64,000 nucleotides of DNA from Taenia hydatigena (GCA_036345935.2 JADWOT020000009.1:2871381-2935380), one strand, 5' to 3'; positions 47,901-60,030 are shown, counted from the stretch's first letter. Made by a program: numbers and translations. Notes: a model not told the origin generated them from the letters alone.

Positions 47901-50900
47901 TACCATGTAGAATGAAGCCACACCGTAGAAACCTGCTAGAAGCTAGCACGCACGGTGCTCCCCGTCAGTTCAGAATTATTCCCTCAAGGCACCGACCGTT
48001 TAACTGCGCACACTCAGTATTGCTGATTGTGAAAGTGTGGACATCACTACTAAAAACCGATTTCTGCACTCAAATAGTCATTGTCATGAGTGTCAATTTG
48101 GATAGGTTTGCATAAGCGTGACGTTGAATTAACAAGCTCCAATATTTGGTAAAAATGAGAAATTACCTATAAAACGGGCATCTAACCGCGTGATTAGTGA
48201 ACGGATGAATTACGCCGAAAAATTCCCACTCGTGTTGCAAAGTTGCGTAGGGAGTTCCATCCATTGAGAAATCAAACATTTAGTATGACGTCATTGTGTT
48301 CGAGAAAAAATTCGCACCATCGCGGTGCTCATTGTCGTTGCACAATTTGCTGGCTCACCTCACAGAGTGGTATTTACATGCAGCAAGGACGATGCCCATT
48401 TGACGATTAGTCGGAAGATAGTTGATTTCCAATACAGTCGGGAGGAACGAAGGCTGTTTCGGTTCTTCACCAGGCTTCACAAATTGTTTCATCTTGGTGA
48501 GAATGGGGATACAAATGTCAACCCCTATCTCCTGATAGTTAGACATCTCTGCATTCTACGCGATGACGAATGGTGGACGGGGGAATGTGGAAGTGGAGAG
48601 CGAGGCTAATCCGCATTCAATGTCCAAAAAATCGAAACAAAATGTTCGTGTGTGAGAGCCCTCGCCATTCCGTGTCATTGTCACAACCGAACACTTCAAT
48701 AGGAACACCTTGCTTTGACTCACGTTAATTAACGATTAACGCTTACATCAACGGGACTCTACTTGAGGGTTACATGTAAAAAAGACCGGTCTTGGACACT
48801 GACAAATCTTTGAGGTGTGTGCAAGTTTAATGCAAAAAGGAGGGATCATCTCTGTTTCAGGATAGCATGGGCGAGGGTTAGTTTCCATGCAGCCAAGCTT
48901 AGACCTCCAGGTAGGCTTACAATTGAAGTGTCGACAAAAGTTGGCACCCAAATGGAAGAGCAGCGTGTCTACAACCTTTATTGTGGCCTTGAATGAGCAA
49001 AATTTTGCAGTTATAACCAAACATCTGCTAAGTGTTAGGCGTTCTCTAAATGTCATCGTACACTAGGTGGCACCCAGCAGCTCCGTTCATGTTACAATTC
49101 AAAGAAGCGAATTACGTATATGATACCTCCTTGCCATTCCAGCGAATTCCATCAATAGGCTCCACCAATCGAGTACAAAATATCGGCCTGGTGACACAAT
49201 ATTCTAATACTGAGACAGCCCAACGAGAGAATAAACAGATAAATTTGAAAGCAAAAAAACAGTAGGACGTGACAACAGCTGACTGGCCATCACATTTAAA
49301 CGCCTATTTTTTTCAAGCTCTCATGAAAGGCAAGTGAATGCACGAATGGAATTAATTAGCATTTCCAGAAGTCCAGGATGAAGCATGCATTTCAGGTAAG
49401 ATGCCAAGGCGAATCGCTCCCCTAGGGTACTGTTAGAATGGGTGTCTAAGTAGACAACTGCACCCAATCTATCCAGCTCGCGAAGCTTCGAACTTCGCGC
49501 TCTACCGATGAGGTCGAAATGTTACGGCAGAGAAAACCGAAATGCGCACTCTAAGGATTTTTCACTACAGGAGTTTCGGAGAATACTCGGTCACAAGAGC
49601 CCACAAAAGGCACGTTATACCCAAGGTTATGGAGCTCAAACCATAAAGGTGTAATCATTCTGAGCACATCCCACACATGATTATTCTTTGCCAATTAGAA
49701 TTAGTGCAACCAGTTTTCGTGAACTAATAGATGACTCGCGTCCCACATGGAGGTATTCAGCATTATTGTCGAGTTTAATCTGCTCAACACATTAAATGGA
49801 ACCTTACAAAGCAGTGTACATCATGGTTTATGGGAAAGCACCTGTGACTTGACGGAGGAACAAAGGCTTCCTCCTCCTTAGGATCGCGAAGTGTAATTTT
49901 ACCACGTTACGTAAGCTATGTATCACATTTCAAGCCGTGATCTACTAACCATATTAACCAAAATGAGGAATGAAACGCAAGACAACGTGGCCAATTTCGT
50001 TTTGGAGCACCACGCTCCTCTGTCTTGCCCATTCCTACCTCAAAGCAGTGATTAGTTTAAGCCGATCTACAGAAGCGGAAACTCGGGAAACGTAGGTAAA
50101 ATACCATCTGTTCTAAACAGACACGAATTAAAGTTTCGCAGCAGACAATACCAAGGTGATAAAGGATGCGCATTTTCGCCGGGATCCACTACTCCTTAGG
50201 GAGAAAAACGCCACAGACTTGCGCGTTCGCACGTTCACTACGTCAAATAAACTCCCTTACAATTGACTTGATTTTTGAACGTAGCAATATGAACGCCGAA
50301 AGCAAAATGTATTTAAGAAAATACCGGAACCCTAGGTACCTACTTTAAATTGTGGTCATGAAGTGGCTGTGAATTTTAGACACAAAGGGTACATGCAACT
50401 TCGACAAGATTCTTCTGGAGGACTTAACTCCAACCTGGCAACTGCCATTCGTGGATTGGTAGCGGAGATTGGCCGATGATATGTACGCTCGACTGGTAAA
50501 CAGACAATGCCATAATGTTTCTCATGAAACGGCTGATGAATAGGCTGGAATCCAGAGGTGTGAACAGGAAACGCGATTCGTTTTTTACAGACTCGGCCGT
50601 ACTGAGATGCAGTAAATGCAATAATAGGACACTCTTGGATGATCAATTTCTATAAAAGGTCATTCATTACATCTGAAAAGCCGCGTTGTTGCCAACTCGA
50701 TGTTTGATCGGATGCAGGACTGGAGTGAAATGGCACTCCCAAGCAAAGAATAAGAGCGGTTTGGAAAGTGCCAGACATTTTGGTAAATCAACCTGCTGAT
50801 TTCAGTTTCCCATCCCTGTTTTGGTGTCTTAAGGTAGGCAACCGACAGGAAGTAAAACAAGAGACGCAGTAGCGCAGTGCATTCATGCTTCCTCAGGACA

Positions 50901-53900
50901 GCCGTAAATTCCACTCTATGCGTTTCCCCGCCTCCTGTCAATCAATGTTGCCAGTTTGTCGATGGAACTGTGTGTAAACAAATAAGGCATCCATCCATCT
51001 CCACGCACACACCGAAAAGCAAGGAAAGCGTGCGCGTGTGTAATCATTTAAAGGATTAAGTAACAAAAAATCCCCGTTTTCATTCACTATATGCGTGCAC
51101 ACTTCTCAGTAGCACACGCACGCACACACAGTTTGAAATTTTCACATGAGAATTTCAACGAGAAATTGAAGTTTTCAAAGGTTACAAGTGCAATCGGAGG
51201 GAAATGCAACGGACTTGTCATGGTGAGGTGATAAAATCCCAACTGGTCCCTCAGCCTCTGCCCTAACAATTCCTCCTTTCGATAGATCCAAAGTAGAATG
51301 TGCCTCTGAACTAAGCGTATACCAATTTCAGTATGTCCACTTTTTAAGCTAAGGGTTGCACTTTTTCCTTCAACTATGAGAGAAATGAGAACACCTCCTT
51401 TATCCTTCGAGAGTTAAAATTCATTCATTTAGGGCCTTGTACTCAACACCCACTAAGCATTTTACCGTCCAAACAGCGATTTTGCTAGAGCCCAAGAAGT
51501 CCCCTACCAGTTATTGTTTAGGTAAGTTCTTGCAATCTATTTCGTGAATAATCGTACTCTACATCAGACTAAAATATTTTACCAAACTTGCTTCCTACTA
51601 TAAACAAGCGTCTCATAATCCGTTCCTTGACGTCATTCTGCTCACATGGGTTGGGTTTTGACCACCCAGTTGACGTTGAATGCTTGTAAAAGCGATCTTA
51701 GTCTCTACACCCCAAAATACTATAAGAATTGCAGATATGTGAAATCATCTGAAAATTCGCCAAAATGATATACGTTTGCAGAAGCATTTCTTGGGCCGAT
51801 TCACTGACTAAACCTACAGTCTTCCGGAGAACAATGAGGAGTTATTGAGGCATTAAACTGATACACCCCAAGTGCAAATAGAAGATGTACTAGCTGGCCT
51901 TCTCTCTCAATGCGTTCGAACTAGCGGATTTAGTGAGAACAATAGGCTAGACGTGAATCAGTATTTCGGCGAATGTAGCTTGCTTAGACAAACTTCAGTA
52001 ACAACCGAGAGGATAGTACACCACTCCACACTGAGTACTTATAAACGATAAGGTTCTACTAGCTGGTATCTTAAATCCAAATTTTGTAGCAACTACATAC
52101 TCGGTGGAAATTCAGCCAGCATACCTCAAAAATTGATGCTCTATTTCAAGATGTAATTACTCTAAATTCAAGAACAACCCATGCATGATGCAATGTCTTG
52201 AACTTAGTGTGTCTGCAATAAGACCCAATGTAACTTAGGTAACTTAGCAGAATAAACTGACACAGAACACGTGTCACACATATGTGACACCAGTTGTGAA
52301 CGCGTTAATTAAGTGCATGGATATCTTCATGCTCAATATAGAGTATTTCTATAAAGCTCGATGGGATTTAAGATTCCAAGTTAGAGGAAATGATTGAAGC
52401 TCAAGTGTTGGGACACCAAACAAGCCCATGGAACGTTCTATAGTCACGTACCTTAGTCAAGTACACGGCTGTTCATCCAAACAAATCCATGGCTATGGCG
52501 AACGCAAACATGAGGTAGCTTTTTGAGAAGAGTGGATGGTAAGAATTTGAAGGTGTCAGGCATTTAAAATACCCAATTTGGAACAAGTCCGCACTTAAAA
52601 TACCTGATTTCGACCCGCAATACGGACATTCGCCTAACTGCATCACCAGCAGCAGCAGGGAACAGCAGCACCTCGACGCTAGCACGCTTGACTGCTTGTG
52701 TGGAGGAAAGTGGGTCCCTGCAAAAAGTTCAGAGCGATCTCGCTTCGCGAAACAGGCGATTTCACATTCCTAAGATGAATTCACCGGGCCGCTAGTTGGC
52801 CTTTCTGACAGGCAAGACATTTACACGAGAAATGCAAAGTGAGAGAGAAAGAGATGTGTCCTCCTCCTGCCACTAACCTACCACTTTTGCTTCTATGCAT
52901 AGAGTTCGGAAATCAGAACAGTTGTGTGAATTGGTAGAAGGGAAGGAGAAAAGATGGTTAAATGTTATGAAGTGCCCAGCCCAATTCGCTTTCTTTGCGT
53001 CGTCAGGCGTCGATGAAGGAACAGAAGAAGAGGCCATTGCCTACCCATTTGCAGCGGAAGTGAACTTTAGGGAACGACTGAAATGCTATTACGAAGAATT
53101 AAAATAGGGACAAGTAAAAATGAAAGTACGATTAACGTACTTTTCAATCAAAATTTTAGGTGGTCAAACCATAAGGAATAAAATAACGGCACAAAATTAG
53201 GGAGAGATGTAATTGGCTCGGCCACTTCAAATATTGAAATGGAATAAGTGACTAGCACCATAATCAGACTGGAAAATGGAGCAGCTCCTCTAGGTCCCGA
53301 CACGAAAAAGTATCAGTGTAATTTCCAAATATAAAGATAATAGCAAATTTAAGTAGTCTTCACTCTGTGTTGTAAAACCGAAAGTGAACGGCGTGTGGAT
53401 AAACAATCGTAGAGAACAGCTTTAGTGGAAGATAGGTTCGAAAAGGAGACTAGGATACACGGGCTTAAATGAAGCCATAATTGCGGATTATGCATAAAGA
53501 CTGGCATCTTGACAAAAAAGATAGGATTGCATGTGTAGATTTTACAATAGTAAATAGGTAGTTGGGAGCAAAGCAAAGCCAAATGAGGCAGCATAAAAAC
53601 TTCAACAGAAAATTGGACCCAACTAAAGAACTAAAACAAATGTTTTTCCACGTCTAACAAAAATATCCCCTTTTCACATGAAAGTGGGAAATAAAAATGT
53701 TTACAGCAATGAGATATCAAGCACTGACAACGCTCATAAGCCAAGGAAAAAGATGGATAGTTAAGAGGACTAGGTGTATCTGGATCCCTGTGCCATCACT
53801 CTCTTCACTTTGAAGAGTCAACGGGAGTCCGATGACTCACTGCGAAAAAAATTCAAGGTCGCAAGCGTGTAAAAAGTAGTCAAGAAAAGACAAGGTAAAT

Positions 53901-55670
53901 TAACGTGCAAACAGACTCGATGTTAAAAACAGGAGATGCTGTAGTGGTCGAGAGCTCAGTGTAAACGCGAGGATTGCGGCGAGTGCTATTTCAGTTGAAA
54001 TACGCACAGGTGAATAAACCGGGAAAAATAGCTTAAAAGTGTGTAGGAACAGAACTCAATTAAATTTTAACATCTTCGTGTGAACTTCATCATGCTGCGC
54101 AAAACAATAAAAGTTCGGGAAGATCTGAAATCGGGAGAGAGGATCATTATAAGGATGGGGAGCACACTAAAACGAAATGGTCCTCCAATCGTTTCGCAAA
54201 CTTTAGGTCGCTTGGAGCATTGGTTTTGCTTGTAATTAAGTGGACAGGCTTAGACCATGGAGCAAAATTAAAGCCATGCTTACTGCGCTACCAATGTTGG
54301 CGAATGTATATCTTAGTCAATGGTGAGATGGGCAGCTAAAAGTGAACGCTAATAGAACTGTCCGGAAGCAGGGTTATCTGCGGCTGTGTGGTTGGAAGAA
54401 CAGGCATTCACAAAACGGAATACTAAATAAATTTGACATAAGGAATCCCGGGTAAAGAGAATCGGGAAGGTTGGTGGTGGATGTGTCTATTTGAAAGTAA
54501 GGGTTTGTTGTCAACGCTACTCACTAGAAAACGAACCCAAAAGCATACGAGATCTGCATGAAAATATGCATGAGCAGCACAGTTGTTGCGTTTTCTTTGG
54601 TCAATCACCTTTTAATGTAATGATTGACGCGTGTGCCTTTATATGCGTCATTCTTAGTAGAACATTAAATTTTATAGATAAAGCAATATAAAGAATTTTA
54701 AATAAACAGTCGTGAAGCATATATTTTGATCAAATTTAATTTTTGGCTAAGATTTTATGGTAAGTAATTCTAGAACTCGGGGAAGTTCTACAAAAGTTAA
54801 AGAAGTCACTCTTCCCACCAGGTCAGGATGCAAGTTACTAGAAAAGTAAAAGCAATGGAATACTGTACATCAGAATCATGTACAGGGTTGCCTTAATATA
54901 GGTGCAAAAATTCTGTACTAATAAAATAGTCACACACATTAAAATTTATGCGACAGATTCCAACCTGGGTAAAAATCATTCCGTTTAGACATTTTCACCT
55001 TGGCTCCACTTTCTTTCTGTATTCGTTCAATCGCTTCCCCGTCTTTTCCTATGACGGCTCCAGCCGCAATGGAAGGAATCAGAACCTTCAAGTGAACCGT
55101 TGATGCTAGAGAAAAATACGTTGATTAACGTTTTAAGCCAACCATATAATCAAAAAGTGCAGAAATACATAAGGTACAGAGCTTTCCCTACTAACGCTAA
55201 GAGGAATGGCGTACACAGACAAAACCGCCAGTTGTAATAGTGGTTAATGTCCAAGGTAAGTAAATATTACCATTAAAATTGTCAATAATAAGCAAAAAAG
55301 CAACCAAATTACTGCATAAAAACTAAGAGACACAAAATAAGGCGCAGGCGTCATACGTAAGGCGTGTATCATTCGTAAGGACGCATAAGTCGGAAACATG
55401 ACGGAACAAAACCAGGCCATGTAGACCTTGATTGACAACATATTATCTTCTGTCATGTCTTGGAAGCAAAAAATGACTCATTTTAAACAGAACTCCACAA
55501 AAAAATATGACATTGACTTTATAATCATGGACATTTAAAAACTGGTAAACAAATACTACAGCACCTCCGCAGTTTGGTCTTTTTGAGCTACACCCTGATT
55601 CAAAATGATCGTCTGAATGGCGTTTTCGTGACTCATTACTATCATCTGATCCGGAATTACTCCCCGTCAT
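35950..55670 (-). CDS. NOVA: NOVA-family KH-domain splicing regulator, 7 exons, 727 aa
   Basis: Exons in transcription order are 55565-55670, 54965-55105, 44136-44281, 40816-40969, 38206-38781, 37201-37835 and 35950-36375, with all phases consistent. The N-terminus has SRKR and SSKRPNCG, like the NOVA nuclear signal region. KH1 (about residues 38-110) has [21 protein letters not shown], then across a 10.7-kb intron [17 protein letters not shown]2 (about 132-205) has [18 protein letters not shown] and VQISQK, then [20 protein letters not shown] across an intron. The NOVA-specific [21 protein letters not shown] follows. The linker between KH2 and KH3 is long and rich in Ala, Gln and Gly, as in NOVA. 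KH3 (about 587-655) begins [24 protein letters not shown] proteins bind YCAY clusters to control neuronal alternative splicing. KH3 has GPQG in place of the usual GKGG loop. The start ATG at 55670 is the first in frame. Confidence 0.93.
36885..36925 (+). repeat. Small LTR-family remnant in NOVA intron 6
   Basis: GGCTGGCCTTCGAACCATGC followed by CAGCAGTCTC resembles the LTR core GGCTGGCCTCTGGGCCATGC plus CAGCAGCTC. Only this core is recognisable, so the call is tentative. Confidence 0.35.
38782..40815 (-). other. NOVA intron 4
   Basis: This 2.0-kb intron splits the KH2 domain. No repeat, RNA gene or extra exon was recognised. Confidence 0.5.
42535..43425 (+). mobile_element. Decayed copy of the TRIM-like element in NOVA intron 3
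   Basis: A diverged LTR (about 42535-42714, ending GGGGCGCTACA) is followed by TTGGTGGAAGCGGAAAGCG, the same primer site as in the 14629 element with one mismatch. The internal region is homologous to that element. Matching blocks include AGCCATTAACAACTATAGCG against AAGCTATTAACAACTGAAGC, and GGGATTACTGACGTTGGGGT against GGGATCACTGACGTTGGTGT. A 3' LTR was not found; similarity fades at about 43425. It is in the antisense orientation relative to NOVA, as expected for a tolerated intronic insertion. Confidence 0.75.
47300..47850. promoter_or_regulatory. CpG-rich island inside NOVA intron 2, candidate internal promoter
   Basis: Against an AT-rich background, this segment has a high density of CG dinucleotides (for example CGCAGCGCGTACGCGCTAAC), GA-rich runs (GAGAGAGAGCGAGGGAGCGAG-like at 47369-47399) and short CA/TG repeats. 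No convincing coding exon fits. Such a block in a long intron of a neuronal splicing regulator could be an alternative start or an enhancer; this is inference from composition only. Confidence 0.35.
52271..52290. repeat. 8-bp inverted repeat with 4-bp loop
   Basis: GTGTCACA, then CATA, then TGTGACAC forms a perfect 8-bp hairpin or palindromic protein-binding site inside NOVA intron 2. Confidence 0.5.
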
Positions 55671-56011
55671 GACAAACTGTAAACAAAACAGAGCGTAAAG
55701 AAGGCATCCGAATTGCCGCTTTTGTTTGGTCACGCTATTATTAAAGGTCAGTGGTGGTGAAGCAAGATTTGCATTAATGTGCAAAATTAAGATATGAAAA
55801 AGTCATGTGAGTAAAAATTAAAAACATATAATATCGTCCACACAAAATAAAAGGCACAAATGCTTGAAATCAATTACACACAAGAATGTTTCAGAAAAAT
55901 ATAAATCAAGAGCACAATAATTTGCTTGAATTCGGAACCTTCTAATCAGGTATAAATTTAGCACTTTGCAGTAATTTGCGTGTACGGAAGTATAATACTT
56001 AATTCTTTAAA
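55671..56011. other. NOVA 5' flank
   Basis: This 340-bp AT-rich region lies upstream of the NOVA start codon and ends at the LTR-B copy. It would contain the 5' UTR and perhaps the proximal promoter. No element was recognised. Confidence 0.4.
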
Positions 56012-56215
56012 TGCGCTTTCAGGCCAGAGGCGGGAAATCAATTTCTACCACGTGACGGAGCAGCGCGGAGGCTCGATGGAGCGTAACACGTCCTCGGCCT
56101 GAACCTCCATATCGCGCTCAGCTGTATGTATTACCCCATATATATTAAAGATGTCTAAACGTACGCAGACTTCTACTATCAAGGGTGACCAGGAGGGAGA
56201 GGAGGAACCCTCTAC
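56012..56215 (+). repeat. LTR-B, copy 2
   Basis: A 204-bp unit from TGCGCTTTCAGGCC to CCCTCTACA, colinear with 10119-10324. Shared blocks include GGAGCAGCGYGG, GTAGACTTCT/GCAGACTTCT and ATCAAGGGTG/AACAAGGGTG. This copy is diverged. It lies within 550 bp of the NOVA start codon. Confidence 0.6.
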
Positions 56216-56362
56216 ATAAGCATTGGCCAATATTAAAAAAAAGATCAAAAGTTGGATTATGCAGCACGCAAAACTAGCGTTGTTACACAATTCCCAGTTA
56301 ATCACCGTGATGCTTCCTTAAGGCTATGAATTGTCTCAATTGTTATGCATTAGGGGTCTAAC

Positions 56363-56547
56363 TGCAGTGTCTTGTTTGCTTAAACTACCCGTATTTGGTC
56401 ACGGTCACGGGGTGGCCGTATGGCCCTAGCTGCGTGGGCTGGCCTCCGGGCCATGCCAGCAGCCTATTTCCCCTTATCCGACTAATACATCAATTCTGCT
56501 CTAGCAATCTGCCTTCTTTTGCCTTCAGGGAGCCTAGGGACGCTGCA
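56363..56547 (+). repeat. Solo LTR of the short LTR element family (forward)
   Basis: The copy runs from TGCAGTGTCTTGTTTGC to GGGACGCTGCA (185 bp). Core blocks are GGTCACGGGGTGGCCGTATGG, shortened here to 20 of its bases in other copies, CTCCGGGCCATGCCAGCAGC and CTTTTGCCTTCAGGGAGCC. Flanks are CTAAC and CCAAC, four of five bases alike, consistent with an aged target duplication. Confidence 0.75.
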
Positions 56548-56676
56548 CCAACGATTATTTGTTGGTGTCGAAACCCAGCGTTTTGGTCGTTATACCCTCA
56601 TCGCGCAGATTGTCATTTAAGTGATTTCAGAAGCCTCAAAAAAATATTGCAATTTAAGCTCATGAACTCTGCTTAA

Positions 56677-56722
56677 TTATAATTCTTTTGCCTTCAGAAA
56701 GAGTCGGTGAGCTACTAATCAC
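56677..56722 (+). repeat. LTR 3'-end fragment
   Basis: TTCTTTTGCCTTCAGAAAGAG followed by TCGGTGAGCTAC resembles the last 40 bp of the family LTR (CTTTTGCCTTCAGGGAGCCT then CGGGACGCTACA). It lies between the forward and reverse copies. Confidence 0.45.
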
Positions 56723-56763
56723 TTGTGCAAGAAAGTGATCCAGCATACAGAAGTGAGTGAGGC

Positions 56764-56964
56764 TGTAGCGTCTCGAGGCTCCCTCAAAGGCAAAAGAAGG
56801 CAGAATACTAGGGTGGAATATATATATATATATATATATTTTCAACAGGCAGAGAAAAACAAGCCGCCGGCATGGCTCAGCGGCCAGCCTACACAGCTAG
56901 GGTAGGACGGCCACCCCTGTGACCCTGACCATAAACTGGTAGTACAAACAAACAAAGTACTACA
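56764..56964 (-). repeat. Full-length solo LTR (reverse) with 5-bp target-site duplication
   Basis: A 201-bp LTR with intact ends, TGTAGC on the left and GTACTACA on the right (plus strand). GAGGC is directly repeated on both sides (56759-56763 and 56965-56969). It contains a (TA)n run near 56820-56838 and all family core blocks. Intact termini and a perfect target duplication mark it as the youngest or best-preserved solo LTR here and define the LTR boundaries for the family. Confidence 0.85.
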
Positions 56965-56969
56965 GAGGC

Positions 56970-57359
56970 TTAAAGCATGGGAAGCCAAAGAGCAATATTC
57001 AGGACACCAAGTCACCTTTTACCAAAACCGGAGTTCAAGCATCTGACCTCCCCAAAATACTATTCATAAAAAATTGCAGGATTCTTAGGTTAGAAGGTGG
57101 ATTGGTAATGCAATTTATGTATACCTGGACTATTTACCACATTTTTTATATATTAGAATTCATTTTAGAGCCTCGTGTTTTATGACATAAAAACAAGGTT
57201 TTTGGAAAATTTATTTGTGGGTAGTAGCAAATACCTTTCATGCTATTAAAATGATCAGGAAATTGTCTGTCGCCTTTTATCATCTATTCCATGCATCTGA
57301 GCTTGCAGTGACTAGCCCAATAGTTCACGTCTAAGCCTGGTGGTGGATGTTATTGAAAT
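56970..57359. other. NUDCD3 5' flank
   Basis: This 390-bp AT-rich region lies between the LTR cluster and the NUDCD3 start codon. No promoter element was recognised. Confidence 0.4.
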
Positions 57360-59996
57360 ATGGATCCACGATATGACAGCGCTCTGATTGGAATTCTTCA
57401 AAATGAGGGCAGCCTCGAAAAGTACCTCGAGGTCATGTTTGGGTTTTTGATGCGAAGGTATGGTAGGGTCCTACTGACACTCTAGGACTGATTTCTATTA
57501 TGAGCACAAACCTGGGAAAAATTTGGGCTTTCCTCCGGGATACGCTTTGGAGATGGTGCTAAAGGTAGTTCAAATCGTCTCTTTACTTTTTTAGGCCTTT
57601 GACAAATATCAAACTATCTTTAGGAGATATCAGGAGGAGCAAATGAAGAGGGAGTCATCGGCTCATGAAACCGCTCCAGGAGGTAAGGTGGTCATCTTTT
57701 AATTCTTGTTGAAAATAGCCCAAGAGCTTACTAATAATTTGGAGATTACCAAACCGGAGACAGCTTCACTGGATTCTAAGCAGACTTCCTCCATGGGGGA
57801 TTCAAATGATAAGGCTTCAAAACCTGAAGTTAAAATGGGGAAATCGGGTTGTGGTTCTTACTTTAAAAAGGATGAAAACGGGGAGAGAATTTACGAAGCC
57901 GATCCTGACTGTTATAACGGTGCCCGACGTGATTTGTACTCATGGAGTCAGAAAATCCTCGAAATAGACATTCACGTGAAAGTATCTTAGCGTTTAGTTT
58001 CTCATTTTTTAAGATACCAGAAAGGATCAAGACCGCTCGCCAGCTCAATGTCAAAATCGATCGAAAACACATTTTAATTGAGGAGAAGGGGTCTGCGGAA
58101 CCCATAATTGATCTCGACCTCTTAAAGGATATCAAAACCGAATCGGCACAGTGGTCATTTGAAGTTGATGAACATTTGGTTGGTTGATTGTTTAAATGCT
58201 AAGAAGTAATTTCGTTTGTCCAGTTGGAGTTGTTTTCGGGTTTATCGTTTCCCCTCTTACTTTTATCACTTCATATAAGAGCCTTATTTGCCACTGAATT
58301 ACTGTTAAATTTTTAAGATGCGTAAACTTGTTATTTAAGGGGAAGATCGCCTTTAGTTCTATTGCGTTTTGATTGTTATCGGGGAACTTTCTGTGTTTGA
58401 CAAAGTGGGAGTCAGAAGATTTCGTTTGTCTGATTTTGCTAGCAGTTTTACAACAAACTTAAAAGTAAGCTGTTATTTCTGTTTACTCAGTTGAATTTTC
58501 ATCACCAATACTTAAATAGCAAACAATCGCCTTATTGCTTGAATGATTGTTGCTTTCAATAGTCTTCACTTGTTCCCAAAATGTGGTATTGTTTTTTTTT
58601 GAAAGTCCTGCTGCTATCACTCTGATTTTATTCAGCCAAATTTAGCGAGGAAAAGCCTACGTAATGCAATCCATTTGCAAACCTTTTTCTAGAACGACGA
58701 AAGCTGATGCTAGTGCTATTCCTCTATTACCACCAAGTCCCTGCAGCTCATAATGAGATTTATTATTAAACTAGCATTGTACTTTTCAAAATTTGGTGTT
58801 TATTTCCACACCTTAATAATTGCTCATTGCCCTAAGTAATTCTCCACTGTCTGACTAAACAAATTTCATAGACCTGTTGCAAATTTATAATTATTTGCAA
58901 CCACACCCTAAATATTGAATTCCTATAGAGCTTCGGTGATCGGCCTACCTTCTGCCATGTTTTGTTAAAATTCATTTCCCAACCAAAGTTTGCTTTGTTG
59001 TGGTTTCTCGATGCTAAAACTGGGTAAAGGAACCGTAGCTGCTGATAATTTTGCCATTTTTTCACCCCTAGTTGACATTGTCACTGGACAAGGTAGATGA
59101 ATACTGGTGGGAGGCGGCATTTGTGGGAGAGGAGAAAATAAACGTGCAGGAGATCGATTGTTCTCGTCCGATCCACGAATTGGATGAAGAGGCGCAGGGC
59201 AAAATCGCTCAACTGCTCTTCGACCAGGAGCAGAAGCGCCGCGGCCTTCCCACCACAGAGGAGCGGGTCAGTTTATAACGCAGACGTCGCACACTATTCA
59301 CGACTATAGCGTCTCGGGTCACCTCTGGGGACGCAGTAAGACATGGCAGTCTGGGAGCAGATTCGTTGGTATTGCACAGGATAGCTGAGATACCGGAAAC
59401 TTAAACAGGATGCAATGACAAAGCATGTGAAACTCACTTTTTCTGCATATACTTACGCTTGAACAGGTACCTCTTTTAAAATCACATGCGAAGGAGCACA
59501 AGCAACCTGCTAAAGTTTGCACTTTATTCAGGAAGTTCCCAATGTACTTAGTAAAGTGCCATTGAGGAAATCTGTTTATCACTTCTCACTTGGCCAATCG
59601 CTTAGAAAATCAGTCCAACAGAGGTGGATCCTGCACACTGTTAATTCTCTTGTTTTTCGGCAGCGATATGGTTCCACGTGTTGCTAATGCTATTGAATAT
59701 TCACATCTTTAATGTTATTCCCTTTTATGTAGATTTACTAATCAATTTTTAAAGATTTTCTTTTGTTTCTAGCTTACCATTTCTGTGCTTGTTTATCATC
59801 CAAAAAAATAATACAAGCCGCTTTAAGAGTGTGGGCCCATTTGGTGAGCGTTTTTCGCCTTATATTTTTGTAGCGAATTCAAGATATACTAAAAGAGGCC
59901 TGGGACAAGGATGGTTCTCCCTTTAAAGGTCAGCCATTTGACCCTAGCAGGGTCTCGGTGGAGTCTTCGTGCCAACTTCCCACAAAGAAGCCTTGA
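57360..59996 (+). CDS. NUDCD3: NudC domain-containing protein 3, complete, 7 exons, 336 aa
   Basis: NUDCD3 is a co-chaperone working with Hsp90 and stabilising dynein intermediate chain. Exons are 57360-57457, 57486-57564, 57595-57682, 57719-57981, 58014-58178, 59072-59266 and 59874-59996, all GT-AG and in phase. Several introns are only about 30 nt, the smallest in this window. The N-terminal module reads DSALIGILQNEGSLEKYLEV, GFL, TDFYYEHKP, GFPPGYALEMVLKAF, which matches the human NUDCD3 start (YDQALLGILQ, FLRVLFGFLYRKTDFY, MGFPPGAAQ, from memory). A variable acidic linker leads to NGARRDLYSWSQKILEIDI, the start of the CS domain (about residues 155-250), ending with KVDEYWWEAAFVGEE. The C-terminal helix RIQDILKEAWDKDGSPFKGQ and PFDPSRV matches the family tail. 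The start codon has A at -3 and gives the expected length (human about 361). Confidence 0.93.
58179..59071 (+). other. NUDCD3 intron 5
   Basis: This 0.9-kb AT-rich intron separates the two halves of the CS domain. No repeat or RNA gene was recognised. Confidence 0.5.
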
Positions 59997-60024
59997 TCTT
60001 ATCTCTCTCCTCCATGGTCAATGA

Positions 60025-60030
60025 AATAAA
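60025..60030 (+). promoter_or_regulatory. Poly(A) signal for NUDCD3
   Basis: AATAAA lies 28 nt after the stop codon (59994-59996), indicating a very short 3' UTR. Confidence 0.55.

Larger units (their letters stand above)
44282..54964 (-). other. 10.7-kb NOVA intron 2 splitting KH1
   Basis: This intron divides the first KH domain between FYPG and TLERVC. It contains a CpG-rich island (47300-47850) and an inverted repeat at 52271-52290. Otherwise I see no LTR copies, RNA genes or extra conserved exons. Its large size beside many introns under 500 bp suggests regulatory content. Confidence 0.55.
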
